A DNA stretch of 64,000 bases from Thalassobacillus sp. CUG 92003 (GCF_013618635.1 NZ_JABLSJ010000008.1:1-64000), one strand, 5' to 3'; positions 48,920 to 58,148 are shown, numbered from the stretch's first letter. Translations and numbers: made by a program. Notes: generated by a model not told the origin, from the letters alone.

Positions 48920-49141
48920 TGCTTGCACCTCCGAAATATAAACAATCATATAGTATAATCATCATAATGAAAACATGTTTCAAAGTAAATCGTTGGGGTT
49001 CGGATAAAGAATCTTATCGAAAAAAAAGTGATGGAGCGATGGTTAAGAGCGAGCCTGCCTCATGAATAAGAACCGTTTCCTCTGTATTATTTGCGCAGCG
49101 GCAACATTTCATCCTATGTACTTTTTCACATGTGAAACAAC

Positions 49142-49178
49142 TCAGGCCACGCTACTGTCTTGGCGTAGCGCGGCCTGA
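49142..49178. repeat. Hairpin in the clpX-lonA gap
   Basis: TCAGGCCACGCTAC (49142-49155) pairs with GTAGCGCGGCCTGA (49165-49178), one mismatch in 14. On the minus strand only GTTGTTTC follows, so it is a weak terminator at best. The remaining gap (48920-49244) shows no gene. Confidence 0.6.
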
Positions 49179-49244
49179 AAAAGTCGGTCTCACTCTATTC
49201 ATCCTCGTTTAGTCACAAGACCAAACTTATCATGTTCGTGTGTG

Positions 49245-50525
49245 TTACGCACTTTCTTTCGGTGATTCTTCGTTATCATCTTCGATCGTGCCATCAGTCA
49301 GAACAAGTTTAGGACGCCCATTTTCTGCAATGACTGTATCTTTTGTGATGATGCACTTTTCGATATCATCGCGAGATGGCAGCTCATACATCACATCTAA
49401 CATGATATCTTCAATGATGGAGCGCAGTCCGCGTGCCCCAGTTTTTCTCTCAATAGCTTTGTGGGCTATTTCACGAAGCGCACCTTCTTCGAACTCTAAT
49501 TCCACATCATCAATTTGGAAGAGCTTTTCATACTGTTTGACGAGCGCGTTCTTCGGCTGAGTCAAAATCTCCACCAAGGCATCTTCGTCTAACGGCTCTA
49601 AGCTTCCAAGAACCGGTACACGCCCGATGAACTCTGGGATTAATCCGTAACGGAGTAGATCCTCCGGAAGGACTTTCGTGAGCAATTCTGAACGATCCAT
49701 ATCTTGATTTGCATCTTCAGAGCCGAAGCCGATCACTTTTTTACCAAGGCGACGTTTAATGATCTGGTCGATACCGTCGAAAGCACCGCCTACAATAAAC
49801 AAGACGTTGGTCGTATCAATTTGGATGAACTCCTGATGAGGATGTTTACGTCCCCCTTGAGGCGGAACGCTGGCAGATGTGCCTTCAAGTATTTTCAGTA
49901 ATGCTTGTTGGACACCTTCGCCTGATACGTCTCGTGTGATGGATGGATTTTCTGATTTCCGGGCCACTTTATCAATTTCATCAATGTAGATGATACCTTT
50001 TTCAGCTTTCTCGACATCGTAGTCCGCTGCCTGAATCAGTTTAAGGAGAATGTTCTCCACATCTTCCCCGACATAACCTGCTTCAGTGAGTGATGTGGCA
50101 TCAGCAATAGCAAACGGTACATTCAAGATTCGAGCGAGCGTCTGAGCTAAGAGCGTCTTGCCGCTCCCGGTCGGACCGAGCATAAGAATGTTACTTTTAG
50201 CCAGTTCTACATCGTCATTCTTTTGAGTTGACGTGTTAATACGTTTGTAATGGTTATAAACAGCCACAGAAAGGTTCTTCTTAGCTTGCTCCTGGCCAAT
50301 TACATAATCATTCAGTGTGCCGCGGATCTCCTGAGGCTTAGGTACCTCTTTGAATTCCACTTCCTCTTCGCTACCTAATTCTTCTTCAACAATTTCGGTA
50401 CAAAGCTCGATGCACTCATCGCATATATAGACACCCGGGCCGGCTACAAGTTTACGGACTTGTTCCTGACTCTTGCCACAGAAAGAACATTTCAACTGTC
50501 CTTTTTCATCATTAAATTTAAACAT
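49245..50525 (-). CDS. clpX: ClpX, ATPase subunit of ClpXP
   Basis: The 426-residue unfoldase has the N-terminal C4 zinc-binding domain (CSFC...CDEC, about residues 10-40), Walker [11 protein letters not shown] (about 115), Walker B in YIDEIDK, and the pore-2/RKH region GGRKHPHQE (about 225). It feeds substrates to ClpP. The ATG at 50525 is preceded by AAGGGGTG. Located between tig and lonA, as in B. subtilis. Confidence 0.98.
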   Translation of the reverse strand: MFKFNDEKGQLKCSFCGKSQEQVRKLVAGPGVYICDECIELCTEIVEEELGSEEEVEFKEVPKPQEIRGTLNDYVIGQEQAKKNLSVAVYNHYKRINTSTQKNDDVELAKSNILMLGPTGSGKTLLAQTLARILNVPFAIADATSLTEAGYVGEDVENILLKLIQAADYDVEKAEKGIIYIDEIDKVARKSENPSITRDVSGEGVQQALLKILEGTSASVPPQGGRKHPHQEFIQIDTTNVLFIVGGAFDGIDQIIKRRLGKKVIGFGSEDANQDMDRSELLTKVLPEDLLRYGLIPEFIGRVPVLGSLEPLDEDALVEILTQPKNALVKQYEKLFQIDDVELEFEEGALREIAHKAIERKTGARGLRSIIEDIMLDVMYELPSRDDIEKCIITKDTVIAENGRPKLVLTDGTIEDDNEESPKESA

Positions 50526-50788
50526 TCATTTCACCCCTTGTTTATATAACACTTACGATTTGGAGGTTAGAACCTGCGTTCATCTCTTCATGTCATCTTT
50601 AGCTCATCATAACAGATTACCTTTACTCAAAAAAGCAATACACCATCGAATGAGCTCATGACCTTTTACATCAATCTCATTATGTAGATATTCAAAACAT
50701 AAGTCAAATCATAGCCCTGTTCTTATATTATATGTATTTTTCTCCTTCTTTCATTCATTTTCCTGCCAATTTTTTCAGAATTAATTAG
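50526..50788. other. Intergenic region upstream of clpX
   Basis: Non-coding. It should hold the clpX promoter, but no convincing -35/-10 pair was found. The tig terminator lies at its right end. Confidence 0.4.
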
Positions 50789-50819
50789 AAAACAAGGCAC
50801 GTCGTGCGCGCCTTGTTTG
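50789..50819 (-). terminator. Terminator after tig
   Basis: AACAAGGCGCG and CGTGCCTTGTT form an almost perfect stem, followed by TTCTAATT on the minus strand, 10 bp after the tig stop. Confidence 0.7.
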
Positions 50820-50827
50820 TTTAGACA

Positions 50828-52114
50828 CTATTGAACTTTACTGTTAGCTACAAGAACATCAATCGCTTTGCGAACTTTAAGGTCTTCTTTAACCATATCG
50901 GTATTGCCACCGAGCATCTGCTTCAAATTACCAACATCTGTTTGATACATTGAAGCCATGTTTTCAAGTTCAGCGTCGACATCCTCTTCCGCTACAGCAA
51001 CGTCTTCATTTGCAGCGATTGCCTCGAGGGTCAAGTTCGTTTTCACACGCTTCTCTGCGTCTTCTTGCATTTGTTCACGAAGTGCATTTTCATCAGATCC
51101 GGTGAATTGGAAGTACATGTCCTTCGTCATTCCCTGCATTTGCAGACGTTGTTCAAATTCGCTTATCATGCGGTCAAGTTCTGTATCCACCATGGATTGC
51201 GGGATTTGAACATCAGCATTTTCAGCTGCCTGTTCGACTAAAGTGTCACGTTTATGGTTTTCTGCCTCGGTTTTCTTCTGCTCTTCAAGACGGTCGCGTG
51301 TTTTCTGACGAAGTTCTTCAAGAGATTCTACTTCTTCATCAACATCTTTAGCAAATTCATCGTCAAGATCAGGAAGTTCTTTCGCCTTGACTTCATGAAT
51401 CTTCACTTTGAAAGTTGCTTCTTTACCAGCCAGCTCTTCGGCGTGATACTCTTCTGGGAAAGTCACGGTAACATCTGTTTCCTCACCGCTTTGCTTACCT
51501 TTAAGCTGCTCTTCAAAGCCTGGAATGAATGTGCCGGAACCGACTTCCAAGGAATAGTTATCCGCTTGGCCGCCTTCAAACGCTTCACCATCAACGAACC
51601 CTTCAAAGTCCATAACGACGGTGTCGCCATCCTCAATTTCGCCTTCTTCTTTTACGACGAGCTCTGCCTGTTTTTCCTGCATTTGTTTGAGCTCATCTTC
51701 TACATCTTCGTCTGTAACCTCGGTGCTCAACTCGTCGAATTCAAGCCCTTTGTATTCACCGAGTTCTACTTCCGGTTTAACAACCACTTCTGCTGTGAAT
51801 ACAACACCTTCACCTTTTTCAATTTCTTTAACGTCCACTTCAGGACGGTCGACGGGCTCGATCCCTGTTTCTTCTACTGCCTGTTGATAAGCTTGAGGAA
51901 GAACAATATCAAGGGCGTCCTGATATAACGATTCAACTCCAAACCGTTGTTCAAAAAGCTTACGTGGTACTTTTCCTTTACGGAATCCAGGTACTTGTAC
52001 ATCTTTCACAACTTTCTTGAACGCTTGATCCAAAGCTTGATCAAATTCATCAGCAGGTACTTCTACTGTAAGTAACCCTTGATTCCCTTCTTGTTTTTCC
52101 CATTTTGCTGACAT
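50828..52114 (-). CDS. tig: Trigger factor chaperone
   Basis: The 428-residue ribosome-associated chaperone has an N-terminal ribosome-binding domain with [17 protein letters not shown] (about residues 43-59), a central FKBP-type prolyl isomerase domain (about 160-245) and a helical C-terminal chaperone domain. A strong promoter lies upstream, and ysoA precedes it. Confidence 0.98.
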   Translation of the reverse strand: MSAKWEKQEGNQGLLTVEVPADEFDQALDQAFKKVVKDVQVPGFRKGKVPRKLFEQRFGVESLYQDALDIVLPQAYQQAVEETGIEPVDRPEVDVKEIEKGEGVVFTAEVVVKPEVELGEYKGLEFDELSTEVTDEDVEDELKQMQEKQAELVVKEEGEIEDGDTVVMDFEGFVDGEAFEGGQADNYSLEVGSGTFIPGFEEQLKGKQSGEETDVTVTFPEEYHAEELAGKEATFKVKIHEVKAKELPDLDDEFAKDVDEEVESLEELRQKTRDRLEEQKKTEAENHKRDTLVEQAAENADVQIPQSMVDTELDRMISEFEQRLQMQGMTKDMYFQFTGSDENALREQMQEDAEKRVKTNLTLEAIAANEDVAVAEEDVDAELENMASMYQTDVGNLKQMLGGNTDMVKEDLKVRKAIDVLVANSKVQ

Positions 52115-52214
52115 AAAAAATTCCCTCCAACATCTATTAATTCCATTCTAATAAGATGACAATTCTAATAAATAGTCATCATTTTATCTACACGGTGCTA
52201 TTTGCAACCATTTC

Positions 52215-52242
52215 ATTATAACATAATCATGCGTGCTTTCAA
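52215..52242 (-). promoter_or_regulatory. Sigma-A promoter of tig
   Basis: TTGAAA (52242-52237) and TATAAT (52220-52215) are spaced 16 bp, about 100 bp before the tig ATG. Confidence 0.7.
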
Positions 52243-52282
52243 CCTATGTATCTTGCTTTACAAGATTTGAAAATAACGAGCA

Positions 52283-53260
52283 TTATTCACCTATGATAAG
52301 CGAATAATGCTGTTCGCAAAGTTGAATTTCTTCTATGTAATGATGAGTCTCTTCATTGAGTTTATCATCAAACGGCATTTGTAAGTACAGATGCCCCAGA
52401 TATTTTAAGGCTTGTACAATGGAAGGAACTTCTTCTTCCATCGGAAACAAAGGATACCTGACGAACATATAACGATAGAGAAGCTGATCGAGTAACTTAT
52501 ATAATGTCGGGTTTTGCTGTTCAATATTACTAAGCCGAAGTTGTATTTGGTTTTTTACATAGTCTGAACGTAGTTCTTTCAGGTGAGCCGGGTTAATCTT
52601 CTCTGTCACACCTAATTTATACAGAGGAATCTCCCGGTCGACTTTACTTTCCTGCAGCCACTGGATCACCCCTGTTTTTATTATGGGATGGCCTGATTGG
52701 GAAGTCAGGAAATCAATAAATGGCTCAACAAAAGGCTGGGCGTTAATTTCTTTCAATTTACTGATCGTTTTCCATTGTTTATGTAAATCCTCGGATTCAA
52801 TGCTTCGCTTCCATTCCTGGATAAACTGACTGCCCATCTCCACATTCGATTCTTCTAACAGCTTCTTACTGACCTCATAAAGGTGCCAATACTGGGTACG
52901 GCTTTGCTGAGGAATCTCTTCTGATTCAAATATTTCATCTAACAGGTCCACCAATTCTTGATATCGACTGGTTTGGAATAGAATCGTCAAGTAAATATGT
53001 AAGTACTCGAAATAGTCATTCTCTTCAGTTTTCATCAACTGCTGACAGAGCTCTTCTGCGGGTTCATACTGCCCGAGTTCCATTAAACTGACTAATTGGG
53101 CAGTTACGACTTCCTTTGAAGCTACATTATAATCAAACAAAGGCTTGAACTTATCAAGTGCTTCCTGATAGCGCTTTTTCCGGACAGCCTCTAAGCCCTC
53201 TTTCTCTAATGTCGTCTTCCATCCGGGAAACATCACGATGTTTCCATTATTGTTTTCCAT
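52283..53260 (-). CDS. ysoA: YsoA-like TPR protein
   Basis: The 325-residue cytosolic protein has TPR-like helical repeats in its first half (about residues 20-110, with RYQEALDKFKPLFDYN and LGQYEPAEELCQQLM). The second half is also helical, ending with a degenerate repeat. B. subtilis ysoA lies upstream of tig, matching this place. The function is unknown. The ATG at 53260 is preceded by AGGAAGGG. Confidence 0.8.
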   Translation of the reverse strand: MENNNGNIVMFPGWKTTLEKEGLEAVRKKRYQEALDKFKPLFDYNVASKEVVTAQLVSLMELGQYEPAEELCQQLMKTEENDYFEYLHIYLTILFQTSRYQELVDLLDEIFESEEIPQQSRTQYWHLYEVSKKLLEESNVEMGSQFIQEWKRSIESEDLHKQWKTISKLKEINAQPFVEPFIDFLTSQSGHPIIKTGVIQWLQESKVDREIPLYKLGVTEKINPAHLKELRSDYVKNQIQLRLSNIEQQNPTLYKLLDQLLYRYMFVRYPLFPMEEEVPSIVQALKYLGHLYLQMPFDDKLNEETHHYIEEIQLCEQHYSLIIGE

Positions 53261-53351
53261 AGGACACCCTTCCTGTAAATCAAATTACTGGGTTGCTTGT
53301 GTATTTATTTTATCCTATTCTCTGAAAAATAAAACCAGGACATGGTATAAA

Positions 53352-53380
53352 TAAAAAGCCTCGGATTGACCGAAGCTTCT
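53352..53380 (-). terminator. Terminator of the tRNA-Gly/tRNA-Arg unit
   Basis: AAGCTTCGG and CCGAGGCTT pair around a short loop, and TTTATTTAT follows on the minus strand, 17 bp after the tRNA-Arg 3' end. Confidence 0.8.
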
Positions 53381-53396
53381 ATGTAATCATTTATAG

Positions 53397-53679
53397 TGTC
53401 CCAGGAGAGATTCGAACTCCCGACCTACGGCTTAGCTTACCACTATGGCTTTCGCCACCAATGTAAAAACTGTTTGTAGTCTGGACTATATCTTCACCAT
53501 TTCAGGTGCGACACGTATAGTCTCTACGGATCCTCTCAGGCTAAGAGTTTCCTCGGTATTACCATCAGCTTTATCTGTTAAGGTTTCACCGATACAGTGT
53601 CGTCCACTTTACAGGTTGATTTTCCCTATAAAGGCTCCTATTTGAAGGCCGTTGCTCTATCCTACTGAGCTACTGGGAC
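53397..53679 (-). tRNA. tRNA-Arg(UCU), interrupted by a group I intron
   Basis: The exons 53679-53645 (35 nt) and 53435-53397 (39 nt) join to a complete cloverleaf: acceptor stem GTCCCAG/CTGGGAC, D-stem GCTC/GAGC, anticodon stem ACGGC/GCCGT with loop CTTCTAA (anticodon TCT), T-stem GGGAG/CTCTC with loop TTCGAAT, and discriminator A. CCA is not encoded. The intron sits after anticodon position 34. Confidence 0.96.
53436..53644 (-). ncRNA. Group I intron (209 nt) in tRNA-Arg(UCU)
   Basis: The 5' exon ends in U and the intron ends in G, as group I splicing needs. P7 strands are visible: GTAGAGACTATAC (53527-53515, R-type) and AAGATATAGTCC (53494-53483, S-type), with the P8-like GCACCTGAAATGGTG between them. 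Near the start, AGGAGCC can pair with exon GGCCTT to form P1. A GNRA-capped hairpin (GGTGGCGAAAGCCATAG) lies near the 3' end. No reading frame for a homing endonuclease is present. Confidence 0.93.
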
Positions 53680-53692
53680 ATTACTATTCTAT

Positions 53693-53766
53693 TGGAGCGG
53701 GTGATGGGAATTGAACCCACGACATCAGCTTGGAAGGCTGAGGTTTTACCACTAAACTACACCCGC
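53693..53766 (-). tRNA. tRNA-Gly(UCC)
   Basis: A complete 74-nt gene including encoded CCA: acceptor GCGGGTG/CACCCGC, anticodon loop CTTCCAA (anticodon TCC), T-loop TTCAATT. It precedes tRNA-Arg by 13 bp. Confidence 0.96.
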
Positions 53767-54044
53767 ATAACATTTTATGCCACTAGCCTTGTCGGCCGTT
53801 AACCCGGCATGCCTCTTCCTCTTCTAGCTGATTCAGAGTAGCTTATCCGTCGAGGCAACTCGTAGCTTATTCGGTGGATGCGTTGCTCGTGGCTGAGGTT
53901 TTACCACTAAACTACACCCGCATAACATTTTTGCCATTAGCCTTGTCGGCTGTTAAACCGGCATGCCTCTTCCTCTTCTAGCTGATTCAGAGAGGCGTAT
54001 CCGTCGAGGCAACTCGTAGCTTATTCGGTGGATGCATTGCTCGT
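53736..54044. repeat. Tandem duplication (155 + 154 bp) including half of tRNA-Gly
   Basis: Unit 53736-53890 and unit 53891-54044 are about 93% alike. Each begins with the 5' half of tRNA-Gly (on the minus strand, the end of the unit) and continues with a leader that contains a hairpin CGAGTTGCCTCG and the tract AGAAGAGGAAGAGGCATGCC. Both copies lie in the leader transcribed from the 54066-54094 promoter. Confidence 0.85.
53891..53921 (-). pseudogene. 5' half of tRNA-Gly (duplication remnant)
   Basis: The 31 nt match the first 31 nt of the intact tRNA-Gly exactly (acceptor 5' strand, D-arm, anticodon 5' strand), then continue into the leader. It has no 3' half and cannot form a tRNA. Confidence 0.85.
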
Positions 54045-54065
54045 GGCTGTTTTCAGACAAGAGTA

Positions 54066-54094
54066 ATTATATAAATCCAGACAGCTTTTGTCAA
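54066..54094 (-). promoter_or_regulatory. Strong sigma-A promoter of the tRNA unit
   Basis: Perfect TTGACA (54094-54089) and perfect TATAAT (54071-54066), spaced by 17 bp. Transcription would start around 54058 and run through the duplicated leader into tRNA-Gly and tRNA-Arg. Confidence 0.9.
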
Positions 54095-54099
54095 TACCT

Positions 54100-54128
54100 T
54101 TTAAGCAGAGGCTTTTCCTCTGCTTAAA
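54100..54128. terminator. Hairpin covering the ysnB stop codon
   Basis: TTTAAGCAGAGG (54100-54111) pairs perfectly with CCTCTGCTTAAA (54117-54128). The ysnB stop (54126-54124) lies within the stem. There is no T-run beyond TTAAAAGG. Confidence 0.6.
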
Positions 54129-54636
54129 GGGTTACATCTACGCGCAACGACTCCAGCGGCTTTCCATTCACTTCATAATAGTGGAGTGTTAAATCGTTGC
54201 CTTCCCATTCCAAGATGGCATACGTGGCTTCCTTGCGATCTCGAGGCAGTCTAGAGCTTCCTGGATTGATAAAAAATTGGTTCTTCACTTTCTCTGCGGC
54301 TACTTGATGCGAGTGACCAAAACACACCACATCAGCACCAACTTGTTCTGCTCGATAGGAAAGTGGCATCAAGGTCGATTTGATTTGAAAAAGATGACCA
54401 TGGGTTACGAGAAATGTTAAGCCTTCCACTGAAAAAACCTGTTCATTTTCCATAGAGGACTCAAAATCACAATTACCTTTTGCATAATAAAATCCTTGTA
54501 ATGGTTCAGACTCTAAACTTAACTCTGCATCGCCGCAATGAATCATGGCATCGACTTGCTGCTGATGGCGTGCTTTTATATCTTGTACTTCTTGAGTCAG
54601 CCCATGGCTGTCACTTATGATAAGTACACTAGGCAT
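54124..54636 (-). CDS. ysnB: YsnB, YfcE/MJ0936-type phosphodiesterase
   Basis: The 170-residue metallophosphoesterase has the motifs SDSHG (about residues 8-12), CGDAE, GNCD, THGH (about 80) and FGHSH (about 103) that bind two metal ions. Members cleave small phosphodiesters; the natural substrate is unknown. It follows rdgB by 18 bp in the rph-rdgB-ysnB order of B. subtilis. Confidence 0.92.
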   Translation of the reverse strand: MPSVLIISDSHGLTQEVQDIKARHQQQVDAMIHCGDAELSLESEPLQGFYYAKGNCDFESSMENEQVFSVEGLTFLVTHGHLFQIKSTLMPLSYRAEQVGADVVCFGHSHQVAAEKVKNQFFINPGSSRLPRDRKEATYAILEWEGNDLTLHYYEVNGKPLESLRVDVTL

Positions 54637-54654
54637 AATACCACCTCTTTTACA

Positions 54655-55245
54655 TTAGTGTGTGAGCCATTGGTCGATTTGACGGATGGCTTCAGCTCTG
54701 TGACTGATTGCGTTTTTCTCCTCTGCGGAATGCTCGGCCAATGTCCGGTTTGCTCCATTCGGGATGAAGATCGGATCATAACCAAATCCATTGTGCCCCC
54801 GGGGCTCTCTGGCAATCGAGCCTTCACACGTACCTCTGACGAATAATGTTTCTTCGTTTACAGTGGCAAGCGCAATGCTGCATACAAAACGGGCAGCCCG
54901 CTCATTATCAGGCATATCCTGTAATTCATTCAATACTTTTTGAAGATTATCATGATCACTTTTATGTTCTCCAGCGTAACGGGCAGAATAGATGCCAGGT
55001 CGGCCTTCTAGCGCGTCGACCTCTAACCCGGAATCATCAGCTAACACGGCGACTCCGAATTGCTGTGAAATCGTCTCTGCTTTAATAGCAGCATTCTCTT
55101 CAAACGTTTGCCCATTTTCAACGATATCATCAATTGGTTCGTCAAAGTCCAGTAAGGATTTAACCGCATATCCGTGGCGGGACAACATCGTCTTGAACTC
55201 TTCTACTTTTCCCGGATTTTTTGTTGCGACTACGATTTGGTTCAT
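54655..55245 (-). CDS. rdgB: dITP/XTP pyrophosphatase
   Basis: HAM1/RdgB enzyme that removes ITP, dITP and XTP from nucleotide pools. The 196-residue protein has [11 protein letters not shown] at the N-terminus, [24 protein letters not shown] in the middle and [10 protein letters not shown]. Start overlaps the rph stop by four nt. B. subtilis name ysnA. Confidence 0.96.
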   Translation of the reverse strand: MNQIVVATKNPGKVEEFKTMLSRHGYAVKSLLDFDEPIDDIVENGQTFEENAAIKAETISQQFGVAVLADDSGLEVDALEGRPGIYSARYAGEHKSDHDNLQKVLNELQDMPDNERAARFVCSIALATVNEETLFVRGTCEGSIAREPRGHNGFGYDPIFIPNGANRTLAEHSAEEKNAISHRAEAIRQIDQWLTH

Positions 55246-56018
55246 TTCTGTGCCTCCGCTGAGCTATGCTTGAGTCGGTTTTCGTCAATCTTCTCGCTCA
55301 ATTGACCCAGAACACTTTGCTGCTGCTTAAAAATGTCTTCTATTCCTTCATGGGCTAGACTGAGCATATTCTGAAGCTGAACATTTGAAAAGGTAGCCTC
55401 TTCTCCCGTTCCCTGCAGTTCAACAAATTCACCGTTACCGGTCATCACAACATTCATATCTACTTGTGCCTGGCTGTCTTCTTCGTAACATAAATCTAGA
55501 ATTTCAGATCCCTCAGGCAGCACGCCAACCGACGTGGCTGCTAAGTAGTCTGTTATCGGCATTTTTTTGAGCGTCTTATTCTCGATCAGTTTGCCAAACG
55601 CTAGTACGACGGCTACGTATGCTCCGGTAATGGAGGCGGTCCGCGTACCCCCGTCAGCTTGTATGACGTCACAATCGACCCAAAGCGTCCGTTCACCGAT
55701 TTGATCAAGATCAACGACTGAACGTAAAGCGCGCCCGATGAGTCTTTGGATTTCCATTGTCCGCCCCCCTACTTTGCCTTTGGACGATTCGCGGATATTC
55801 CGCTGTTCCGTCGCCCGGGGAAGCATCGCATATTCCGCTGTGATCCAGCCTTTGTTCTGCCCACGCAAAAATGGGGGGACGCGGTCCTCCACACTGGCGT
55901 TGCAAATCACTTTCGTATCCCCGACTGAAATCAACACCGATCCTTCCGGGTGCTTTATATAATTCGTCTCTATTTTTATAGGTCTCAATTGATTACTATC
56001 ACGTTCATCCACTCTCAT
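55242..56018 (-). CDS. rph: RNase PH
   Basis: Phosphorolytic 3'-5' exoribonuclease that trims tRNA 3' ends. The 258-residue protein has the N-terminal [30 protein letters not shown], and the conserved region [21 protein letters not shown]-type near residue 165. A C-terminal extension of about 20 residues is polar. GGAGGC precedes the ATG. First gene of rph-rdgB-ysnB. Confidence 0.97.
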   Translation of the reverse strand: MRVDERDSNQLRPIKIETNYIKHPEGSVLISVGDTKVICNASVEDRVPPFLRGQNKGWITAEYAMLPRATEQRNIRESSKGKVGGRTMEIQRLIGRALRSVVDLDQIGERTLWVDCDVIQADGGTRTASITGAYVAVVLAFGKLIENKTLKKMPITDYLAATSVGVLPEGSEILDLCYEEDSQAQVDMNVVMTGNGEFVELQGTGEEATFSNVQLQNMLSLAHEGIEDIFKQQQSVLGQLSEKIDENRLKHSSAEAQK

Positions 56019-56220
56019 GACGTTTGCCTCCTTATTCCTTATCCTAGCCTATCGTAACATATTTTAATTCTTGAGTGAGAGATGAAAGCGGGTCGTGTAT
56101 AAAAATAAACGTGTTGATATGAATTGCTCAGCGTGCATTATTCATAATAGCAGGATTCGTAACTAAGGAAAGGACGGTGATATTATATCTTTTTCCGTTA
56201 TCATAATTTATCAAAACGCT

Positions 56221-56676
56221 TTACTGGAATGACTCCGCAGTAGAAATTAATGCCTCTTTACCAATCTCACGTCTAGTGCTCATTAGATAATTGACACCTT
56301 CTACTTCCCAAACAAGAAAACGAGCATCCTGTTCATTTTCGAAATAATCACCTGTTTCGCCATCAATCCCAACTTCTTCTATATCCGTTTGACTCGATAG
56401 ATTAACATCTGCATGGGCTACTTCTAACGAGATATGCACATCTTCTTCACCCATGTAATCCACTATAAAAATAGGTTGGCTATGAGAAGGTTGAGTAACA
56501 TCAACTTTGACTAGTTCAAAAGGTAATTCTACTGGCAATTGATATTCAAAGTCGACTCCTTATAGTTGGTTGCTCACGTTTGATTGCTCCACTTGATACA
56601 TCTCGGAACTTTTCCCTGAACACCCGAATAACAGCATCAATAAGAAAAACGCAAGACAACCGCATTTTTTCGCCAA
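56221..56676 (-). pseudogene. Lipoprotein gene with an in-frame stop
   Basis: A TTG start at 56676 (AGGGGA eight bases ahead) begins a lipoprotein signal peptide with lipobox LLFGC (Cys 19). After 38 codons an in-frame TAA (56562-56560) occurs. The same frame continues without interruption for about 112 codons (VDFEYQLPVELPFELVKVD onwards) to 56221. One base change therefore appears to have broken an otherwise intact 150-residue lipoprotein. The second part has no good start of its own. The family is not recognised. A sequencing error or stop read-through is an alternative. Confidence 0.65.
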
Positions 56677-56802
56677 AGTAAGTTCCCCTTTCAAATTTAA
56701 CTTAATCATTATTATTTCAAAAATATTACATCAACTCAACTTCTCTCCAAAAGGAATGAACCATTGAAAATGGATATACGTTTCAACGATGTTCATGAGC
56801 GT

Positions 56803-56913
56803 CGTCAAAACACGTAGTCTCCTCCGAACAGCGCGAGTCGACGATCCCGCAGAAAAGCGTTCTTTGCCTTTGGAGCAGAGTCCGTGCCCGTGGGAAAGCG
56901 GCGTGTTTTGACG
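56803..56913 (+). repeat. Variable-stem element, copy downstream of gerM
   Basis: Stem CGTCAAAACACG (56803-56814 with 56902-56913, perfect). Outside it, CATGA on the left and TCATG on the right can extend the pairing with bulges. The core is AGTCTCC, AACAGCGCGAGTCGACGATC, CCCGCAGAAAAGCG and GTGCCCGTGGGAAAGCGG. Same stem type as 23499-23612. Confidence 0.8.
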
Positions 56914-56936
56914 GAGCGGTCATGGAACACCTTTCT

Positions 56937-56989
56937 AAAACACAAAAATCCCGAACGTTTCGCTGAATCGTTTGGGATTTTTGTGTTTT
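56937..56989 (-). terminator. Long hairpin, probable gerM terminator
   Basis: AAAACACAAAAATCCC (56937-56952) and GGGATTTTTGTGTTTT (56974-56989) are perfectly complementary. With the neighbouring sequence it resembles the hairpin inside the composite repeat at 23398-23693, so it belongs to a repeat family as well. Confidence 0.65.
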
Positions 56990-57050
56990 ATTTAGTTTTA
57001 TTCCAACCTGGTCTGAAATATCCATATGGATGATAGCGCCTTGTTAAGGG

Positions 57051-58148
57051 TTATAGCGGCTCCGCCCCTGTCACATCATTCCGGGTAACGGGCTCAGCAT
57101 AATCCTCGCCGTTTTCATTATAAATTTGCTCGAACCCTTCAATTTGAACGTTTACAGCCTCGACGCCTTCCTGTTCAGTCAAAGACATAACCAGACTCTT
57201 CATGACTGCATCTGACACAGAACTTTCTTCAGCGTTTGTTAGCAAAGCTTCATTGAATGTGAGAGATAAAACACCGTCATCTAGTGCCGTATTTTGCAAT
57301 TGTACCCCGTCATTGAATGCACTGAGCAATGGAAGATTAAAGGCAGGTCCGTCAACTAAAGCTTGTACAATGGCTTCGTTCAGTTCACCATCACCTTTGA
57401 CCCTTGTGGTGACAGGTACATGATACACGTGATTGGCTTCGTTTTGAGCAGGATAGTAGAGCGTTACTGCTCTACTATCCACTAAATCTACTGATTGCCC
57501 GCCTTGCAAGTTAATGCCGTTTGAACGCGATACGCCATCAGATATAGGTGTTCCGCTCACAGGCATTTCCGTTTTTTCATAGCCGTTGATCCATAACTTT
57601 ATTTTGTCTACATTATCAAATTGTGTAAGAGTGAAAGTCATCGCCTGCAAAATATCCGCTTCTTCTTCCGCTCGATAATCTGCAAACTCTTTTGACACAT
57701 CCACAACTAACGTACCGTCTTCTTTTAAATTCAAACCTTTAATCTCAGTTCCCTGGGGAAGTACGGCTTGAAATCCTTCCGGCAGCAGTTCAGTTACAGG
57801 ACCGCCCTTCACCAAATATTCTAACGACTGAGTCGCCACTTCTTTAGATGATATTTTCGGCAAATCTAACGTTTGAGGGACGACCATCCCATTCGCGTCA
57901 AGTAAATAAAGTTGCCGCTTCACCGTTTCATTTGATGTTTCTTCTTGTTCGCCTTCAGCTTCCTCTGGGGCTTCACCAGAATCATCTGCAGAATCATCTG
58001 GCTGTTCATTTTCAGGATCTACATTCGTAACTTCTTCCGGTACATCCATTTCTTCTAGAGACTGTTCTCCTTCAAAAAAGCAACCTGACAATACAAAAAG
58101 ACTCGCCAGTGCCGCTATTGATAAGGGTTTAATAACGCATTTTTTCAT
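57051..58148 (-). CDS. gerM: GerM, spore lipoprotein with two GerMN domains
   Basis: The 365-residue lipoprotein has a signal peptide with lipobox VLSGC (Cys 23), an acidic linker and two GerMN domains (about residues 80-205 and 230-350). GerM helps form or hold the mother cell/forespore channel and is needed for normal sporulation and germination in B. subtilis. The gerM-racE order matches. A terminator separates it from racE, so it may have its own sporulation promoter. Confidence 0.92.
   Translation of the reverse strand: MKKCVIKPLSIAALASLFVLSGCFFEGEQSLEEMDVPEEVTNVDPENEQPDDSADDSGEAPEEAEGEQEETSNETVKRQLYLLDANGMVVPQTLDLPKISSKEVATQSLEYLVKGGPVTELLPEGFQAVLPQGTEIKGLNLKEDGTLVVDVSKEFADYRAEEEADILQAMTFTLTQFDNVDKIKLWINGYEKTEMPVSGTPISDGVSRSNGINLQGGQSVDLVDSRAVTLYYPAQNEANHVYHVPVTTRVKGDGELNEAIVQALVDGPAFNLPLLSAFNDGVQLQNTALDDGVLSLTFNEALLTNAEESSVSDAVMKSLVMSLTEQEGVEAVNVQIEGFEQIYNENGEDYAEPVTRNDVTGAEPL

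Noticed and set aside
53445-53645. 66-codon open frame inside the tRNA-Arg intron
   Set aside because: It overlaps the group I core on the opposite strand and shows no endonuclease motif.
53736-54044. CRISPR array or attachment site at tRNA-Gly
   Set aside because: Only two units of about 155 bp, with no spacers and no integrase gene nearby. The repeat is a tandem duplication of tRNA half plus leader.
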